This document shows, piece after piece, positions 8,311 to 18,500 of a stretch of DNA of 64,000 bases. Both the position numbers and the translations under genes were made by a program. The stretch comes from Halostella pelagica (lineage in GTDB: Archaea; Halobacteriota; Halobacteria; Halobacteriales; Natronoarchaeaceae). Position 1 is the stretch's first letter; every line of letters begins with the position of its first letter. A model generated the notes under the pieces. It was not told where the DNA came from. It searched no databases and was given only the letters and a program-made list of their open reading frames with translations. Where the stretch lies: positions 806,001 to 870,000 of the forward strand of contig CP040678.1 in the NCBI GenBank assembly GCA_005954745.1. Direction: 5' to 3'.

Positions 8311-8703
8311 ATGGAACGCGAGACGATCCAGTCAGGAACGGAGTGGGAGTCGACCGTCGGCTATTCGCGCGCTGTCCGGGCAGGTGACGAGATCCACGTT
8401 TCTGGCACCACTGCGACGGACGACGACGGGGATCTCGTCGGCGTCGGCGACCCGTACGCCCAGGCCGAGCAAGCGCTCTCGAACGTCGAACGGGCGCTGG
8501 AACGACTCGATGCGACCCGTGCGGACGTGGTCCGAACACGGCTGTTCGTCACAGACGTAGACCGGTGGGACGAGATCGGTCGCGCGCATCGGGAGTACTT
8601 CGACGACGTGCGCCCGGCGACCAGCATGGTGCAGGTCGAGCGATTGGTCGACCCGGAGATGGTCGTAGAAGTGGAGGCGGTGGCGAAAGTGAAGACGGAG
8701 TAG
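8311..8703 (+). CDS. RidA/YjgF family enamine-imine deaminase-like protein
   Basis: This 130-residue protein spans one Rid domain. RidA proteins form trimers and hydrolyse reactive enamine/imine intermediates made by PLP enzymes. Seen: the opening SGTEWESTVGYSRAVRAGD, the central QAEQALSNVERALERLDA helix, and TRLFVTDVDRWDEIGRAHREYF with RPATSMVQVERLVDPEMVVEVEAVA. The Arg of RPATS is in the usual substrate-carboxylate position, but other subgroup-specific residues are not clear, so it may belong to a Rid subgroup other than RidA itself. I chose the ATG at 8311 because it sits just before the conserved domain and 23-34 nt after an AATATTTT box. Confidence 0.9.
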   Translation: MERETIQSGTEWESTVGYSRAVRAGDEIHVSGTTATDDDGDLVGVGDPYAQAEQALSNVERALERLDATRADVVRTRLFVTDVDRWDEIGRAHREYFDDVRPATSMVQVERLVDPEMVVEVEAVAKVKTE

Positions 8704-8755
8704 TCGGTGCGTCAGAGTCCCGAACCTCGGAGGTATCCGGTACCGTTGACCGCGT

Positions 8756-10705
8756 TCAGCCCTCGATGTCGTCTACATTCCGTCCGGTGAACGTGCGCGA
8801 ACCGTACCGAACGATGACGTACCGAGCGTCGTCGGGTATATCGACTGTGATCGAATCGCCCTCCTCGACGGTCGTTCCGGACTCGCCCCAGTTGACGGCG
8901 TTTTCGCCGGACTGAGTCGGGAACGCGACGGATATCTTACCCGCGTCGACGGGTTCGCCGCCGTCGTGCGTGACCTCTACCTTGTCACCGTCCACCCGCT
9001 CGAGTTCGACGGACACGTCCGGGAGAACCGTTTGTCGGGTCATCTCGACCGTCTCGCTACTGCCGGTCCACTCCACCGACACCTCGGAACCGATATCGGC
9101 GTCGAGTTCGATGCGGTCACCCTCGGACAGTTCGTCGTACGTTTCGCCGAACTGGGTCGACGCTCGTTCGTCGTCGACCAGCACTTGATACTTGCCGATA
9201 TCGCTCTCTATGGCGGACCGGCCGTGGTCGCCGCCGTACACGAGGTACGTCGTCTGGTCCTCCCGGCGGACGTAGAAGTACCCCGGCGGGCGGACGTGGA
9301 ACGAGAAGACGCTCGTCCCGTAGCTCGAATTGCCTTCCGTGACGGTCGCCATGACCGACACCCAGTCGTTGAGAGTCACGTCCTCGATGACGATCTCGTC
9401 GCCCGTCGTCAGCGTCTCGTGGTACTCCGAGAGCGGCACCTCGTCGTTCTCGCTGCTCCGCCGATCGTCGCGCGAGCGGTGCTGAAGTTCGAGGCCTTCC
9501 GTATCGGCCTGCTGTTCGCCGGTGTACGTGATCGTCAGTTCCGACGTGTCCGGATCGTAGTCCGGTTCGAACGCCGATCTGTCGTGAACGATCTCCCGAG
9601 CGAGGTAATCGAACGTCTCCTCGTCGTCCGGGTCCTCCCACCGGACGCGGACGTGCGAGAACGGGGCGGCGGTGACGGTTATCTCGTCGCCGTTTTCGAC
9701 GGTATCGTACTCGTCTTCGAACTGTACGGGCGCTTCCTCGCCTTCGACCTCGATCGTCAGCGTCGACGCATCGACGGCTTCGTCGCCCCGGTGGCGGAGC
9801 GTCGCTTCGCCAGTCTCGTCGTCGTATTTGACCCAGAGCCGCGCGTCCGGCGACGCCTCGTAATCCGGCCGGGGTGGCCGTTCGTACACGACGGTCACGA
9901 CGCCGCGACGGCCGTCCTGCTCGATGCTTTGCTCTTCGACTCCGTCGCCCCAGTTGTCGTCGACCATGGACTGGAGCTTGCTCTCGTCGACCGAAGACTC
10001 GTCGTCGAACAGCACAACGGTCGTGATCCGTCGGGTCCGTTCCTCGATCTGCGTCGTTGCGTACGCGGTCGCGTCGACGCTGTCAGCGTCGAGCGAGTCG
10101 GCGAGGCCCGCCCGGTTCTCGTCACTGTCGCCTCTGAAGACCCGGACGTACTGTTCGTCGGTGAGAGGTTTCAGAACCGCAGTCACGGACTCGTCCTCGG
10201 AGAGGTTCTCGATCGAACCCTTAGCGGCGGCCCGTGCGGCGTCGAGACCGGCGTCCCACGCACCGCCGTCCGTCAGTCCGCGCGCGCTGATGTGCCGACC
10301 GTCCGTCGTCGTCGACGCCGTATTGTCCGGCGCGTCGATGTCGGAGCTGCTGAACGACCCAGCAAGACAGACGATCTGTCCGTCGCGGTCTCCGTACGTT
10401 GCGGCGACGGCCCTGTCGATATCCGACAGGCCGAGTCCGTACTGCTCGGAGAGGCCCGCGCCGTAGCGGCCCTCTTCCTCCGGCGAGAGCACGTATACGC
10501 GAGTCGCCTCGTTGCCCTCGATAGCCGAGGGAACCGCGCCGAGCGCGGTGACGAGCCCGTCCGGGAGGGACTCGTTCTCACCGTCCTGGCCGTCGGTAGT
10601 CGTCGTCTCGTCCATCGATCGCGTGTCGTCTGCACGGGACAGACAGCCCGCTGCAAGCGTGAAGCCGCCCGCTACGAGCAGACTGCGTCGGTTGGTGGGG
10701 ACCAT
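8756..10705 (-). CDS. Secreted lipoprotein with four tandem beta-sandwich-like repeats
   Basis: This 649-residue protein has a twin-Arg-like N terminus and a clear lipobox (GFTLAAGC, Cys about 21), then a Thr/Asp/Glu-rich linker, so it is probably a membrane-anchored lipoprotein facing outside. The N-terminal half (about 50-280) is of unknown type. The C-terminal half has four related units of about 70-75 residues (about 285-355, 386-462, 483-560, 573-645), each with a pattern like L-hydrophobic-HDGGEPVDA, then YDTVENGDEITV, then a V-x-V-R-W ending. They recall the beta-rich C-terminal domains of archaeal pilin-like proteins. No enzyme motif was seen. A TATA-like TTTTATTTATG lies just upstream. 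Confidence 0.75.
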   Translation of the reverse strand: MVPTNRRSLLVAGGFTLAAGCLSRADDTRSMDETTTTDGQDGENESLPDGLVTALGAVPSAIEGNEATRVYVLSPEEEGRYGAGLSEQYGLGLSDIDRAVAATYGDRDGQIVCLAGSFSSSDIDAPDNTASTTTDGRHISARGLTDGGAWDAGLDAARAAAKGSIENLSEDESVTAVLKPLTDEQYVRVFRGDSDENRAGLADSLDADSVDATAYATTQIEERTRRITTVVLFDDESSVDESKLQSMVDDNWGDGVEEQSIEQDGRRGVVTVVYERPPRPDYEASPDARLWVKYDDETGEATLRHRGDEAVDASTLTIEVEGEEAPVQFEDEYDTVENGDEITVTAAPFSHVRVRWEDPDDEETFDYLAREIVHDRSAFEPDYDPDTSELTITYTGEQQADTEGLELQHRSRDDRRSSENDEVPLSEYHETLTTGDEIVIEDVTLNDWVSVMATVTEGNSSYGTSVFSFHVRPPGYFYVRREDQTTYLVYGGDHGRSAIESDIGKYQVLVDDERASTQFGETYDELSEGDRIELDADIGSEVSVEWTGSSETVEMTRQTVLPDVSVELERVDGDKVEVTHDGGEPVDAGKISVAFPTQSGENAVNWGESGTTVEEGDSITVDIPDDARYVIVRYGSRTFTGRNVDDIEG

Positions 10706-10721
10706 CGGCTACGTCTTCTCT

Positions 10722-10735
10722 ATCCACATAAATAA
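10722..10735 (-). promoter_or_regulatory. TATA-like box of the repeat lipoprotein
   Basis: On the minus strand an AT-rich run (TTTTATTTATGTGG) lies 17-30 nt before the ATG. It stands out from the GC-rich surroundings and fits a TATA box with a leaderless start. Confidence 0.5.
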
Positions 10736-10775
10736 AACCAACTATGATATCGCCTGAGCAGAAGTTGGCATCGCC

Positions 10776-13313
10776 TTACGCTTCCGCCTGCCAGTCTTCG
10801 ATCCGGTCGGCGCTGACGCCCTCGACGTCCGCGGCGACCGCGTCGGGGTCGGCGTCGGTCAGGTCGTCCAGGCTCTCGATGCCGGCCTCGACGAGTTTCT
10901 CTGCGGTTTTCGCTCCCAGACCGTCGAGCGCTTCGAGATCCGTGCCGGAGTCGCTCTCGCGGGCCTGATACTCGCGGTAGTTGCAGATAGGACAGCCGAG
11001 TTCCCAGGGCTCGTCGTCGCCGTTGTGGATGTGGAGTTCCGGCAGGTCGTGTTCGTCACAGCGGTCGTCGGTGACCTCGAGCTCGCCGCGGCGCGGGAGC
11101 GGCAGCGAGTAGTCGCAGTCCGGGTAGCGGGTGCAACCGACCAGCCGGGAGCCGTTTCGGAGCTGTTTGATGACGAGTTCGCCGTCGTGGTCATCGTGGC
11201 AGTTCGGACAGTCGCCGATAACCGGTCCTTCGCCTGCCTCGTCGGCCTTGCACTGCGGGCAGCCGTGGACGAACGTCTGCCGCCCGGCGAGCATCTTCAC
11301 GTGCTGGAGTTCGTGCTCCTCGCACTGCTCGTCCAGGATGAGCGGCTTACCCGTGTTTGGCAGCGGGAGCGTGTACTCGCAGTCGGGGTAGCCGTCGCAG
11401 CCGACGAACGCGGATCCGTGAGAGCTACGGCGCACGAGCAGGTCGTGGTCGGACTCCGGACAGGGGCCGAGCGTCTTATCGGCTTTCAGCGATTTCCGGA
11501 GGTGATCCCCGATCTCCTCTCGGGAATCGATCAGCGACTCGAACACCGTCTCCAGCATCTCGCGGGACTCGTCCGTGACGTTGTCGAGCGTCGCCTCGCC
11601 CTCCGCAATCGCGGTCATGTCGGCCTCTAGCTGGCTGGTCATCTCCTCGCTTGTCACGCGGTCGGCGAACTCCTCGGCCGCTTCGACGACGGCCATCGCT
11701 AGCTGGGTGGGTCGCGGCGGGTCGTTCTCGACGTAGCCGCGGTCGTACAGCTTTTCGATGGTGTTGTGGCGGGTCGACTTCGTCCCGATCCCCATGTCCT
11801 CCATCGTCTCGATGAGCCGAGACTGGCCGTAGCGTCGGGGTGGCTGGGTCTGCTTTTCCTCCATACGGACGTCGGTAACCGACAGTTCTTCGCCCACGTC
11901 GACGTCGGGCACGTAGTTCTCGCTCGTGGAGAGGTACGGGTAGACGTCGTGGTAGCCCGGTTCGACCAGACGCTTGCCGTTGGCCTTCAGCGTGAGGCCG
12001 TCCGTGACCGCGACGACTTTGAGGTGTTCCCAGGTCGCGGCCTCGGCGACGGTTGCGAAAAACCGCCTGACGACGAGTTCGTAAACCTCCCACTCGTCGT
12101 CGCTCAGTTCGCCTGCGCTGGGATGTTCGCCGGTGGGGTGGATCGGCGGGTGGTCGGTCGTCTCCTCGTCGCCGCGGGTTGGGTCGATCCCGTCGAGTTC
12201 GAGCAGCGACTCGGCGTCGTCGCCGAAATCGCCGTGTCCGACGAACTCGTCGAGGAGCGCTTCCGGATCCAGGTCGTCGGGGTAGACCGTGTTGTCCGTC
12301 CGCGGGTAGGTGATGAACCCCTCGGTGTAGAGGTCCTCGGCGATACTCATCGCGCGCTGTGCGGAGTAGCCGAGGCTGCCGGCCGCGCGGATGAACTGCG
12401 TGGTGTTGAACGGTGCCGGGGGCGCGTCCGTTCGCGTGCGGCGGTTGACGCTGTCGACGGTGACCGCGTCCGCTTCGGCCAGCGTCGCGTGCGCCGCGTC
12501 GGCGTCGTCCTCGTCCCAGACGCGTTCGGCCTCGTTGCCGTCCTCGTCGCGGTAGAAGTACTGAGCCTCGAACGCGTCGTCTTGCTCGCCCGTCGCCTTC
12601 AGCAGGTCTGCGTACAGTTCCCAGTAGTCCTCGGGGTCGAACGCCTGGATCTCGCGCTCGCGGTCGACGATGAGTTTCAGCGTCGGCGACTGCACGCGGC
12701 CGACACTGATGAAGTCCTCGCCGAGTTGCCCCGCGGTGAGCGAGAGAAAACGCGTCAGCGCCGCACCCCAGATCAGGTCGATTATCTGGCGGGCCTCGCC
12801 CGCCGCCGCGAGGTCGAAGTCGAGGTCCTCGGGATTCGCGAACGCGTCAGTGACTTCGTTTTCCGTGATCGATGAGAAGCGGACCCGCTTGATCGGAACG
12901 TCCTCGTTCACGTCGCGGACGAGTTCGTACGCCTCCTTACCGATGAGTTCGCCCTCGCGGTCGTAGTCCGTGGCGATGGTGACCGCGTCAGCCTCCCGGG
13001 CGAGTAGTCGGAGCGTCCGGACGATGTTCTCCTGAGTCGGCTTCTTCTCGATGCTCGCATCGATCAGTTCGACCGGCTCAACGTCGCGCCAGTCGCTGTA
13101 CTCGTCGGGGAAGTCGACGCCGACCACGTGGCCGGAGAGGCCGACGCAGCGCTTCCCGCCCCACTTGTAGACGTTGACGCCGTTGCGCCGTTCGGCGTCG
13201 GCGCTCTCGCCGCTCAGGATGTCCGCGATCCGTCGCGCGGCGTTGTCTTTCTCCGTTATTATCAACTCCACCGCGTACCACCCCGTCGTCGATCCTGTGT
13301 CGTCATTCGACAC
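10776..13313 (-). CDS. topA: DNA topoisomerase I (type IA)
   Basis: This 845-residue enzyme relaxes negative supercoils by single-strand passage. Domains in order: Toprim (about 14-150, LIITEKDNAARRIADIL and the acidic TDYDREGE), the type IA catalytic core with the active-site Tyr at about 336 in GFITYPRTDN, and GIGTKSTRHNTIEKL (about 500). A C-terminal tail follows with several topoisomerase zinc fingers (C-x-x-x-D, GCDGYPDCEYTLPLP and GCTRYPDCDYSLPLP) and a final helix-hairpin-helix region (about 780-845, LDGLGAKTAEKLVEAGI). The length is usual for haloarchaea, and no intein or frameshift is visible. Confidence 0.97.
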   Translation of the reverse strand: MSNDDTGSTTGWYAVELIITEKDNAARRIADILSGESADAERRNGVNVYKWGGKRCVGLSGHVVGVDFPDEYSDWRDVEPVELIDASIEKKPTQENIVRTLRLLAREADAVTIATDYDREGELIGKEAYELVRDVNEDVPIKRVRFSSITENEVTDAFANPEDLDFDLAAAGEARQIIDLIWGAALTRFLSLTAGQLGEDFISVGRVQSPTLKLIVDREREIQAFDPEDYWELYADLLKATGEQDDAFEAQYFYRDEDGNEAERVWDEDDADAAHATLAEADAVTVDSVNRRTRTDAPPAPFNTTQFIRAAGSLGYSAQRAMSIAEDLYTEGFITYPRTDNTVYPDDLDPEALLDEFVGHGDFGDDAESLLELDGIDPTRGDEETTDHPPIHPTGEHPSAGELSDDEWEVYELVVRRFFATVAEAATWEHLKVVAVTDGLTLKANGKRLVEPGYHDVYPYLSTSENYVPDVDVGEELSVTDVRMEEKQTQPPRRYGQSRLIETMEDMGIGTKSTRHNTIEKLYDRGYVENDPPRPTQLAMAVVEAAEEFADRVTSEEMTSQLEADMTAIAEGEATLDNVTDESREMLETVFESLIDSREEIGDHLRKSLKADKTLGPCPESDHDLLVRRSSHGSAFVGCDGYPDCEYTLPLPNTGKPLILDEQCEEHELQHVKMLAGRQTFVHGCPQCKADEAGEGPVIGDCPNCHDDHDGELVIKQLRNGSRLVGCTRYPDCDYSLPLPRRGELEVTDDRCDEHDLPELHIHNGDDEPWELGCPICNYREYQARESDSGTDLEALDGLGAKTAEKLVEAGIESLDDLTDADPDAVAADVEGVSADRIEDWQAEA

Positions 13314-13425
13314 TGGTTAGGCCCACGCCGGCCCTAAACCTTTCGGGGTAAATCGCCGGAAAGCGCGGGTGTGCGGGCGTATGCGCTCGGATACGTGCGT
13401 CCGTGCGCGACGACTAACCGGTGGT

Positions 13426-13494
13426 CGTTGATGGTGGCCGTCGGATGTCGCTGATGGTGATCATCGTATGTCGCTGATGGCGGCCACTGACCGA
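13426..13494. repeat. Three imperfect 23-bp tandem repeats
   Basis: The gap between topA and gatB holds three consecutive 23-bp units (13426-13448, 13449-13471, 13472-13494), each opening with CGYTGATGG. Units 1 and 2 share most positions; unit 3 decays at its end. No coding role is seen. Repeats this short and few are not a CRISPR array. Confidence 0.6.
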
Positions 13495-13587
13495 CTGCAT
13501 CGGTGATCGCTGACAGTCAGAGACCGCTGGCCGATACCGATAGCTGACGGCGGTCGGTCACGGCGTTCGACCGGCGACGCGTCACAA

Positions 13588-15075
13588 TCAGTCGTCCAGT
13601 TCGGCGCGCAGCAGTTCGTTGACGGTGCCGGGGTCGGCGCTCCCGCCCGTCTCCTGCATAACCTGGCCGACGAGGAAGTTGATCGCGCCGTCGTCGCCGT
13701 CGTAGTAGTCCTCGACCGCGTCGGGGTTGTCGGCGACCGCCGCCTCGACGGCCTGTTGGACTTCGCCTTCGCCCGTTTTGCCCAGCCCCTCCTCCTCGAC
13801 GACCGAGTCGGGGTCGGTGCCGTCGTCTAGCATCCGACGGAGCACCGTCTCGCGGGCGTTCTTGGCGGTTATCTCGTCCTCGGCGACGAGTTCGACCAAC
13901 CGGTGGACCTCGTCGAGTCGGTTCTCGACGTCCGTTATCTCTATGTCGCGGTAGTTGAGTTCCCCGAGCAGGTTGTCGGCGACCCACGTCGCCGCGAGGT
14001 CCGGGTCGAACTCGCCCGCCAAGTCCTCGTAGAAGTCCGCCACCTGCTTCGTCGAGGTGAGTTTCGACGCGGCCTCCCCGCTCAGGTCGTACTCGTCGCG
14101 GAACCGCTCGCGGCGTGCGTCGGGGAGTTCCGGGATATCGATCTTCTCTTTCCAGTCGGCGACCTGTAGCGGCGGCAGGTCGGCCTCGCGGAAGTAGCGG
14201 TAATCCTTCTCCTCCTCCTTCGAGCGCATCGAGACGGTGATGCCGCGGGACTCGTCCCAGTGGCGCGTCTCCTGTTCGACTTCGCGGCCGCGCTGGACGG
14301 CGTTTTTCTGGCGCGTCTCCTCGTAGGCCAGCGCCTTCTCCGCGCCCTTGTGGCTGGTGATGTTTTTCACCTCGGTGCGGTTGGCCGCGTCGAGCGCCGA
14401 CTCGTCGATGTCGCCGTCATCGCCGACCTCCTCGCCGGGAACCAGACTGAGGTTGGCGTCGACCCGGAGGCTGCCGTCGCGCGTGCTGTCGAACACGCCG
14501 AGATACTCCAGCACTTCTTCGAGTTTGGCGAGGAACGAGCGTACCTCGTCCGCCCCGCGGAAGTCGGGCCGCGTCACTATCTCCATCAGCGGCGTTCCAG
14601 CGCGGTTGTAGTTGATAAGCGTGTACTCCGCCGTGTCGATGCTCCCGCCCTGGTGCTGGAGGCTTCCGGGGTCTTCCTCCAGATGTGCCCGGCGAATGCC
14701 GACGGTCCGGCGCTCGCCGCTTTCCGAGAACTTCAGTTCGCCGTCCTGACAGATCGGCGCGTCGTACTGCGTGATCTGGAAGTTCCTCGGCAGGTCCGGG
14801 TAGTAGTAGTTCTTCCGGTGAAAGGCCGTTTCCTCCGGGATATCGGCGTCTATCGCCTTCCCGATTTTGACGGCGGCCTCGACTGCGCCCTCGTTGAGAA
14901 CGGGGAGGGCACCCGGGAGGCCGAGACAGACGGGACAGGTGCGCGTGTTCGGTTCGGCGTCCGACGCGTCGGTCGAACAGCCACAGAAGATCTTCGTGTC
15001 CGTCTCCAGTTGGACGTGGACTTCCAACCCGATGACAGTCACGAGTTCCTCAGATCGGGCTGCCTGTGCGGTCAT
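13588..15075 (-). CDS. gatB: Asp-tRNA(Asn)/Glu-tRNA(Gln) amidotransferase subunit B
   Basis: This 495-residue subunit phosphorylates the misacylated Asp- or Glu-tRNA and, within the GatCAB complex, converts it to Asn- or Gln-tRNA. Seen: the family opening VTVIGLEVHVQLETDTKIFCGC with the CxC and CPVCLGLPGALPVLN zinc-site cysteines, FHRKNYYYPDLPRNFQITQYD, and a helical C-terminal YqeY-like tRNA-binding tail (about 350-495). GatA and GatC are not in this window. It is transcribed away from the condensin operon, sharing a 150-bp promoter region with it. Confidence 0.96.
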   Translation of the reverse strand: MTAQAARSEELVTVIGLEVHVQLETDTKIFCGCSTDASDAEPNTRTCPVCLGLPGALPVLNEGAVEAAVKIGKAIDADIPEETAFHRKNYYYPDLPRNFQITQYDAPICQDGELKFSESGERRTVGIRRAHLEEDPGSLQHQGGSIDTAEYTLINYNRAGTPLMEIVTRPDFRGADEVRSFLAKLEEVLEYLGVFDSTRDGSLRVDANLSLVPGEEVGDDGDIDESALDAANRTEVKNITSHKGAEKALAYEETRQKNAVQRGREVEQETRHWDESRGITVSMRSKEEEKDYRYFREADLPPLQVADWKEKIDIPELPDARRERFRDEYDLSGEAASKLTSTKQVADFYEDLAGEFDPDLAATWVADNLLGELNYRDIEITDVENRLDEVHRLVELVAEDEITAKNARETVLRRMLDDGTDPDSVVEEEGLGKTGEGEVQQAVEAAVADNPDAVEDYYDGDDGAINFLVGQVMQETGGSADPGTVNELLRAELDD

Positions 15076-15173
15076 TACGCCTCGGTTCGGTGCGGGTCGG
15101 TTAAAGGCTAACGGGAACAGTCGCTCCGTCTCGCGCCTACTACCGTCCCGGCCCGGTAGGATAATGTCATAAT

Positions 15174-15184
15174 TCTTTTATATG
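15174..15184 (+). promoter_or_regulatory. TATA box of the condensin (smc) operon
   Basis: The sequence CTTTTATATG stands in an AT-rich island (about 15162-15187) inside GC-rich surroundings. It is about 43-53 nt before the ATG of the small coiled-coil gene, implying a short 5' leader of roughly 20 nt. Confidence 0.6.
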
Positions 15185-15226
15185 TCTGACACACGTTTAT
15201 GGATCCGGAACTGTCCTTTTACTCGT

Positions 15227-15526
15227 ATGGCCGGTAACAGAGTCGAGGAACTGGAGGCGACCGTCGCGGAACTGGAGTCGACGGTCAAAGGACTGACCGA
15301 GGAACTGGTCGAAACGAAAGAGCGCATCCGAGTACTGGAGTCGGAACTCGACGCCGAAACGCCGTCGCGGTCCGCCGACGTACGGGCCGCACCGACCCAG
15401 GAAGCCGCTCCTGACGAGGTTCAGGAAGCGGCGTCCGAAGCGGCTAAGGAGGGTGAACCCCAGGGGGAAAACGAGGAGGAAGAAACGGACGACTCCGGAC
15501 TGGGCGACGACATCATCGTGGCGTAG
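15227..15526 (+). CDS. Small coiled-coil protein upstream of smc
   Basis: This 99-residue protein has an N-terminal coiled coil (about 4-45, heptads such as VEELEATVAELESTVKGLTEEL) and then a long acidic, Ala/Glu-rich tail ending DDSGLGDDIIVA. It has no enzyme motif. It sits 30 bases before smc in the same direction, in an operon with smc and scpA, so it probably works with the condensin or is simply co-expressed. I chose the ATG at 15227 because the coiled coil begins there; an upstream ATG at 15182 lies inside the promoter. I recognise it only as a conserved haloarchaeal type of small protein. Confidence 0.8.
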   Translation: MAGNRVEELEATVAELESTVKGLTEELVETKERIRVLESELDAETPSRSADVRAAPTQEAAPDEVQEAASEAAKEGEPQGENEEEETDDSGLGDDIIVA

Positions 15527-15556
15527 TCGGGGGTTCGTCCGCCCCACGAGCAACCC

Positions 15557-18500
15557 ATGCACATCAAAGAGCTCGTCCTTGAAAACTTCAAAAGCTTCGG
15601 GCGGAAGACCCGGATCCCGTTTTACGAGGACTTCACGACCGTCAGCGGCCCGAACGGTTCGGGAAAGAGTAACATTATCGACGCGGTGCTTTTCGCGCTC
15701 GGCCTGGCCAGAGCGCGAGGTATCCGCGCACAGAAACTCACCGACCTGATCTACAACCCCGGCCACGAGGACGGCGGGTCGGCCGGCGGCGGCGCTCGCG
15801 AGGCGAGCGTCACGGTCATCCTCGACAACGAGGACCGGACGGTCGAGCGCGCACAGGTCGTCAACGCCGCCGGCAGCGAGGACGTCGGCGACGTCGACGA
15901 GATAACGATCAAGCGACGCGTCAAGGAGACCGAGGACAACTACTACTCCTACTACTATCTGAACGGCCGCTCCGTCAACCTCTCCGACATCCAGAACCTG
16001 CTGGCGAGCGCAGGCGTCACGCCGGAGGGGTACAACGTCGTCATGCAGGGCGACGTGACCGGCATCATCAACATGACGCCACACGAGCGCCGGGAGATAA
16101 TCGACGAGATAGCCGGCGTCGCGGAGTTCGACGCGAAGAAGGAAGACGCCTTCGAGGAACTGGAAGTCGTCGAGGAACGCATCGACGAGGCGGAGCTACG
16201 CATCGAGGAGAAGGCCCAGCGCCTCGAACAGTTGAGCGACGAGCGAGAGGCGGCACTCGAATACCAGTCGCTTCGGGAGGACAAAGAGGAGTACGAGGGC
16301 TATCTCAAGGCCGCCGAACTGGAGGACAAGCGCGAGGGTCTGGTAGAGACGCGCGAGGACGTCGAGCGCAGAGACGCCGAACTCGACGAACTCCAGCGCG
16401 CTCTGGACGAAAAGCAGGGCAAAGTCGTTCGCCTGCAAGAGGACCTAGAGGATTTAAACGCCGAGATAGAGCGGAAAGGCGAGGACGAACAGCTCCGGAT
16501 CAAAAGTGAGATAGAGGAGATCAAAGGCGAGATATCGCGGCTAGAGGACAAGATCGACGCGGCCGAGGAAGCCGTCGAGGACTCCGAACAGACCCGCCGC
16601 GAAGCGTTCGTCGAGGTCGACCGGAAACAGGAGGAGGTCGGCGAACTGGAGAGCGACATCCGCGAGACGAAGTTGGAGAAGTCGTCGGTCAAGGCCGACG
16701 TTCAGGAGCGGGAGTCGGAGATAGAGACGCTTCAGACCGAGATAGACGCCATCGACACCGAGTACGACGAGGTGAAAGCCGAACTCCAGGAGCGAAAGGA
16801 GGAACTGGAGGAGCGCAAGACGGAGAAAAACGACCTCCAACGCGAGCAGGACCGCCTGCTCGACGAGGCGCGACGCCGGTCGAACGCGATAAGCGAGACG
16901 GAAGACGAGATAGACGACGCCCGCGACGAGTTGCCGGAACTCCAGGCCGAACTGGAGGACCTGCGGGACGAACTCGCGAAGGCACGCAAGAACGAGGACA
17001 ACATCGCAGGCGTCGTCGAGGACCTCAAACGCGAGAAGCGCGAGTTACAGGACGATATCGAGGACGTGGAGGACAGCCTCCAGGCCAAACAACAGGAGTA
17101 CGCGGAACTCGAAGCGCGCGCCGACGAGAGCGGCGACTCCTCGTACGGCCGCGCGGTTTCGACTGTGCTAAACGCCGGCAAGGGCGGCGTCCACGGCACC
17201 GTTGGCCAACTCGGGAGCGTGGACGAACGCTACGCGACGGCCTGCGAGACGGCGGCGGGCGGCCGCCTCGCGAACGTGGTCGTCGACGACGACGGTGTCG
17301 GCCAGGAGTGCATCGAGTATCTCAAATCGAAGAACGCGGGGCGGGCGACGTTCCTGCCGATCACCGAGATGCACAACCGCTCGCTTCCGTCCGCACCGAA
17401 CGACCCGGGCGTAGTCGACTTCGCGTACAACCTCGTCGATTTCGCCGACGAACACGCGGGCGTGTTCTCGTACGTCCTCGGCGACACGCTGGTCGTCGAG
17501 GACATGGACACGGCCCGCGAGTACATGGGCGACTACCGCCTCGTGACGCTGTCCGGCGAACTCGTCGAGAAAAGCGGCGCGATGACCGGCGGGTCGAAAA
17601 GCGGCTCGCGCTACTCCTTCTCGAAGACCGGGAAGGGCCAGCTAGAGCGCGTCGCCGAGGAGATAACGGCCCTGCAGGACGAACGGGACTCGCTCCGCGA
17701 GGACCTCCGCGGCGTCGAGGAGCGACTCGACGACGCGCGCGACCGGCAGACGGAGGCCGCCGACCAGGTTCGGTCCATCGAGAGCGAGATCGAATCGACC
17801 GAGACGGAGTACGGGTCGGTCGAGGAGCGGATCGCCGATATGGAGGACGAACTCGACGAACTCCGCGCGGAACGCGACGACGTCGACGACCGGATGCAGG
17901 AGATCGAAGACGAGATCGGAGAGAAAGACGAGGAGATCGCGGCCGTTGAGGGGGAGATCCACGAACTCGAAGACGAACTCTCGGATTCGCGGATCCCCGA
18001 ACTCACCGCCGAGATCGAGGAACTTGAGGGCGAGATAGACGAGTTCGAGCAGCGGCTCTCGGACCTCGACGGCGACCTGAACGAGTACCAGCTAGAGAAA
18101 CAGTACGCAGAGGAGTCCATCGAGGAACTCCACGAGACCATAGAGGAGGCCCAGAACCGCAAAGCCGAGAAGGAGGCCGCGATAGCGGAGTACGAGGCCG
18201 AAATCGACGACCACGAGGAGAGACTCGACGGGAAGCGCGAGGCCGTCGAGGAACTGGAAGCGGAACTCGCGGAGCTGAAAGGCGAACGCGACGACCTCAA
18301 AGACGATCTGCGCGAGGCCAAGGCGGTCCGCGACGAACAGAGGGAGAAAGTCGACACCGTCGAAACCAAACTGGAGAGCCTCCGCGAGCGCGAAGAGCAA
18401 CTGGAGTGGGAGATTGAGGAACTCGAATCCGAGGTCGGCGACTACGACCCGGAGGACGTTCCGGACCACGACGAGGTCGAGGCCAACATCGCGCGACTCG

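Noticed and set aside
8966-10735. A 589-codon plus-strand frame over the lipoprotein gene
   Set aside because: It is the complement of a protein with a clear signal and repeats; its own product is Arg-rich and featureless.
10776-13313. Intein in topA, smc or metG
   Set aside because: Protein lengths and motif spacing are normal and no splicing-domain motifs are visible.
13426-13494. CRISPR array
   Set aside because: Only three imperfect 23-bp tandem units with no spacers; the pattern is simple tandem repetition.
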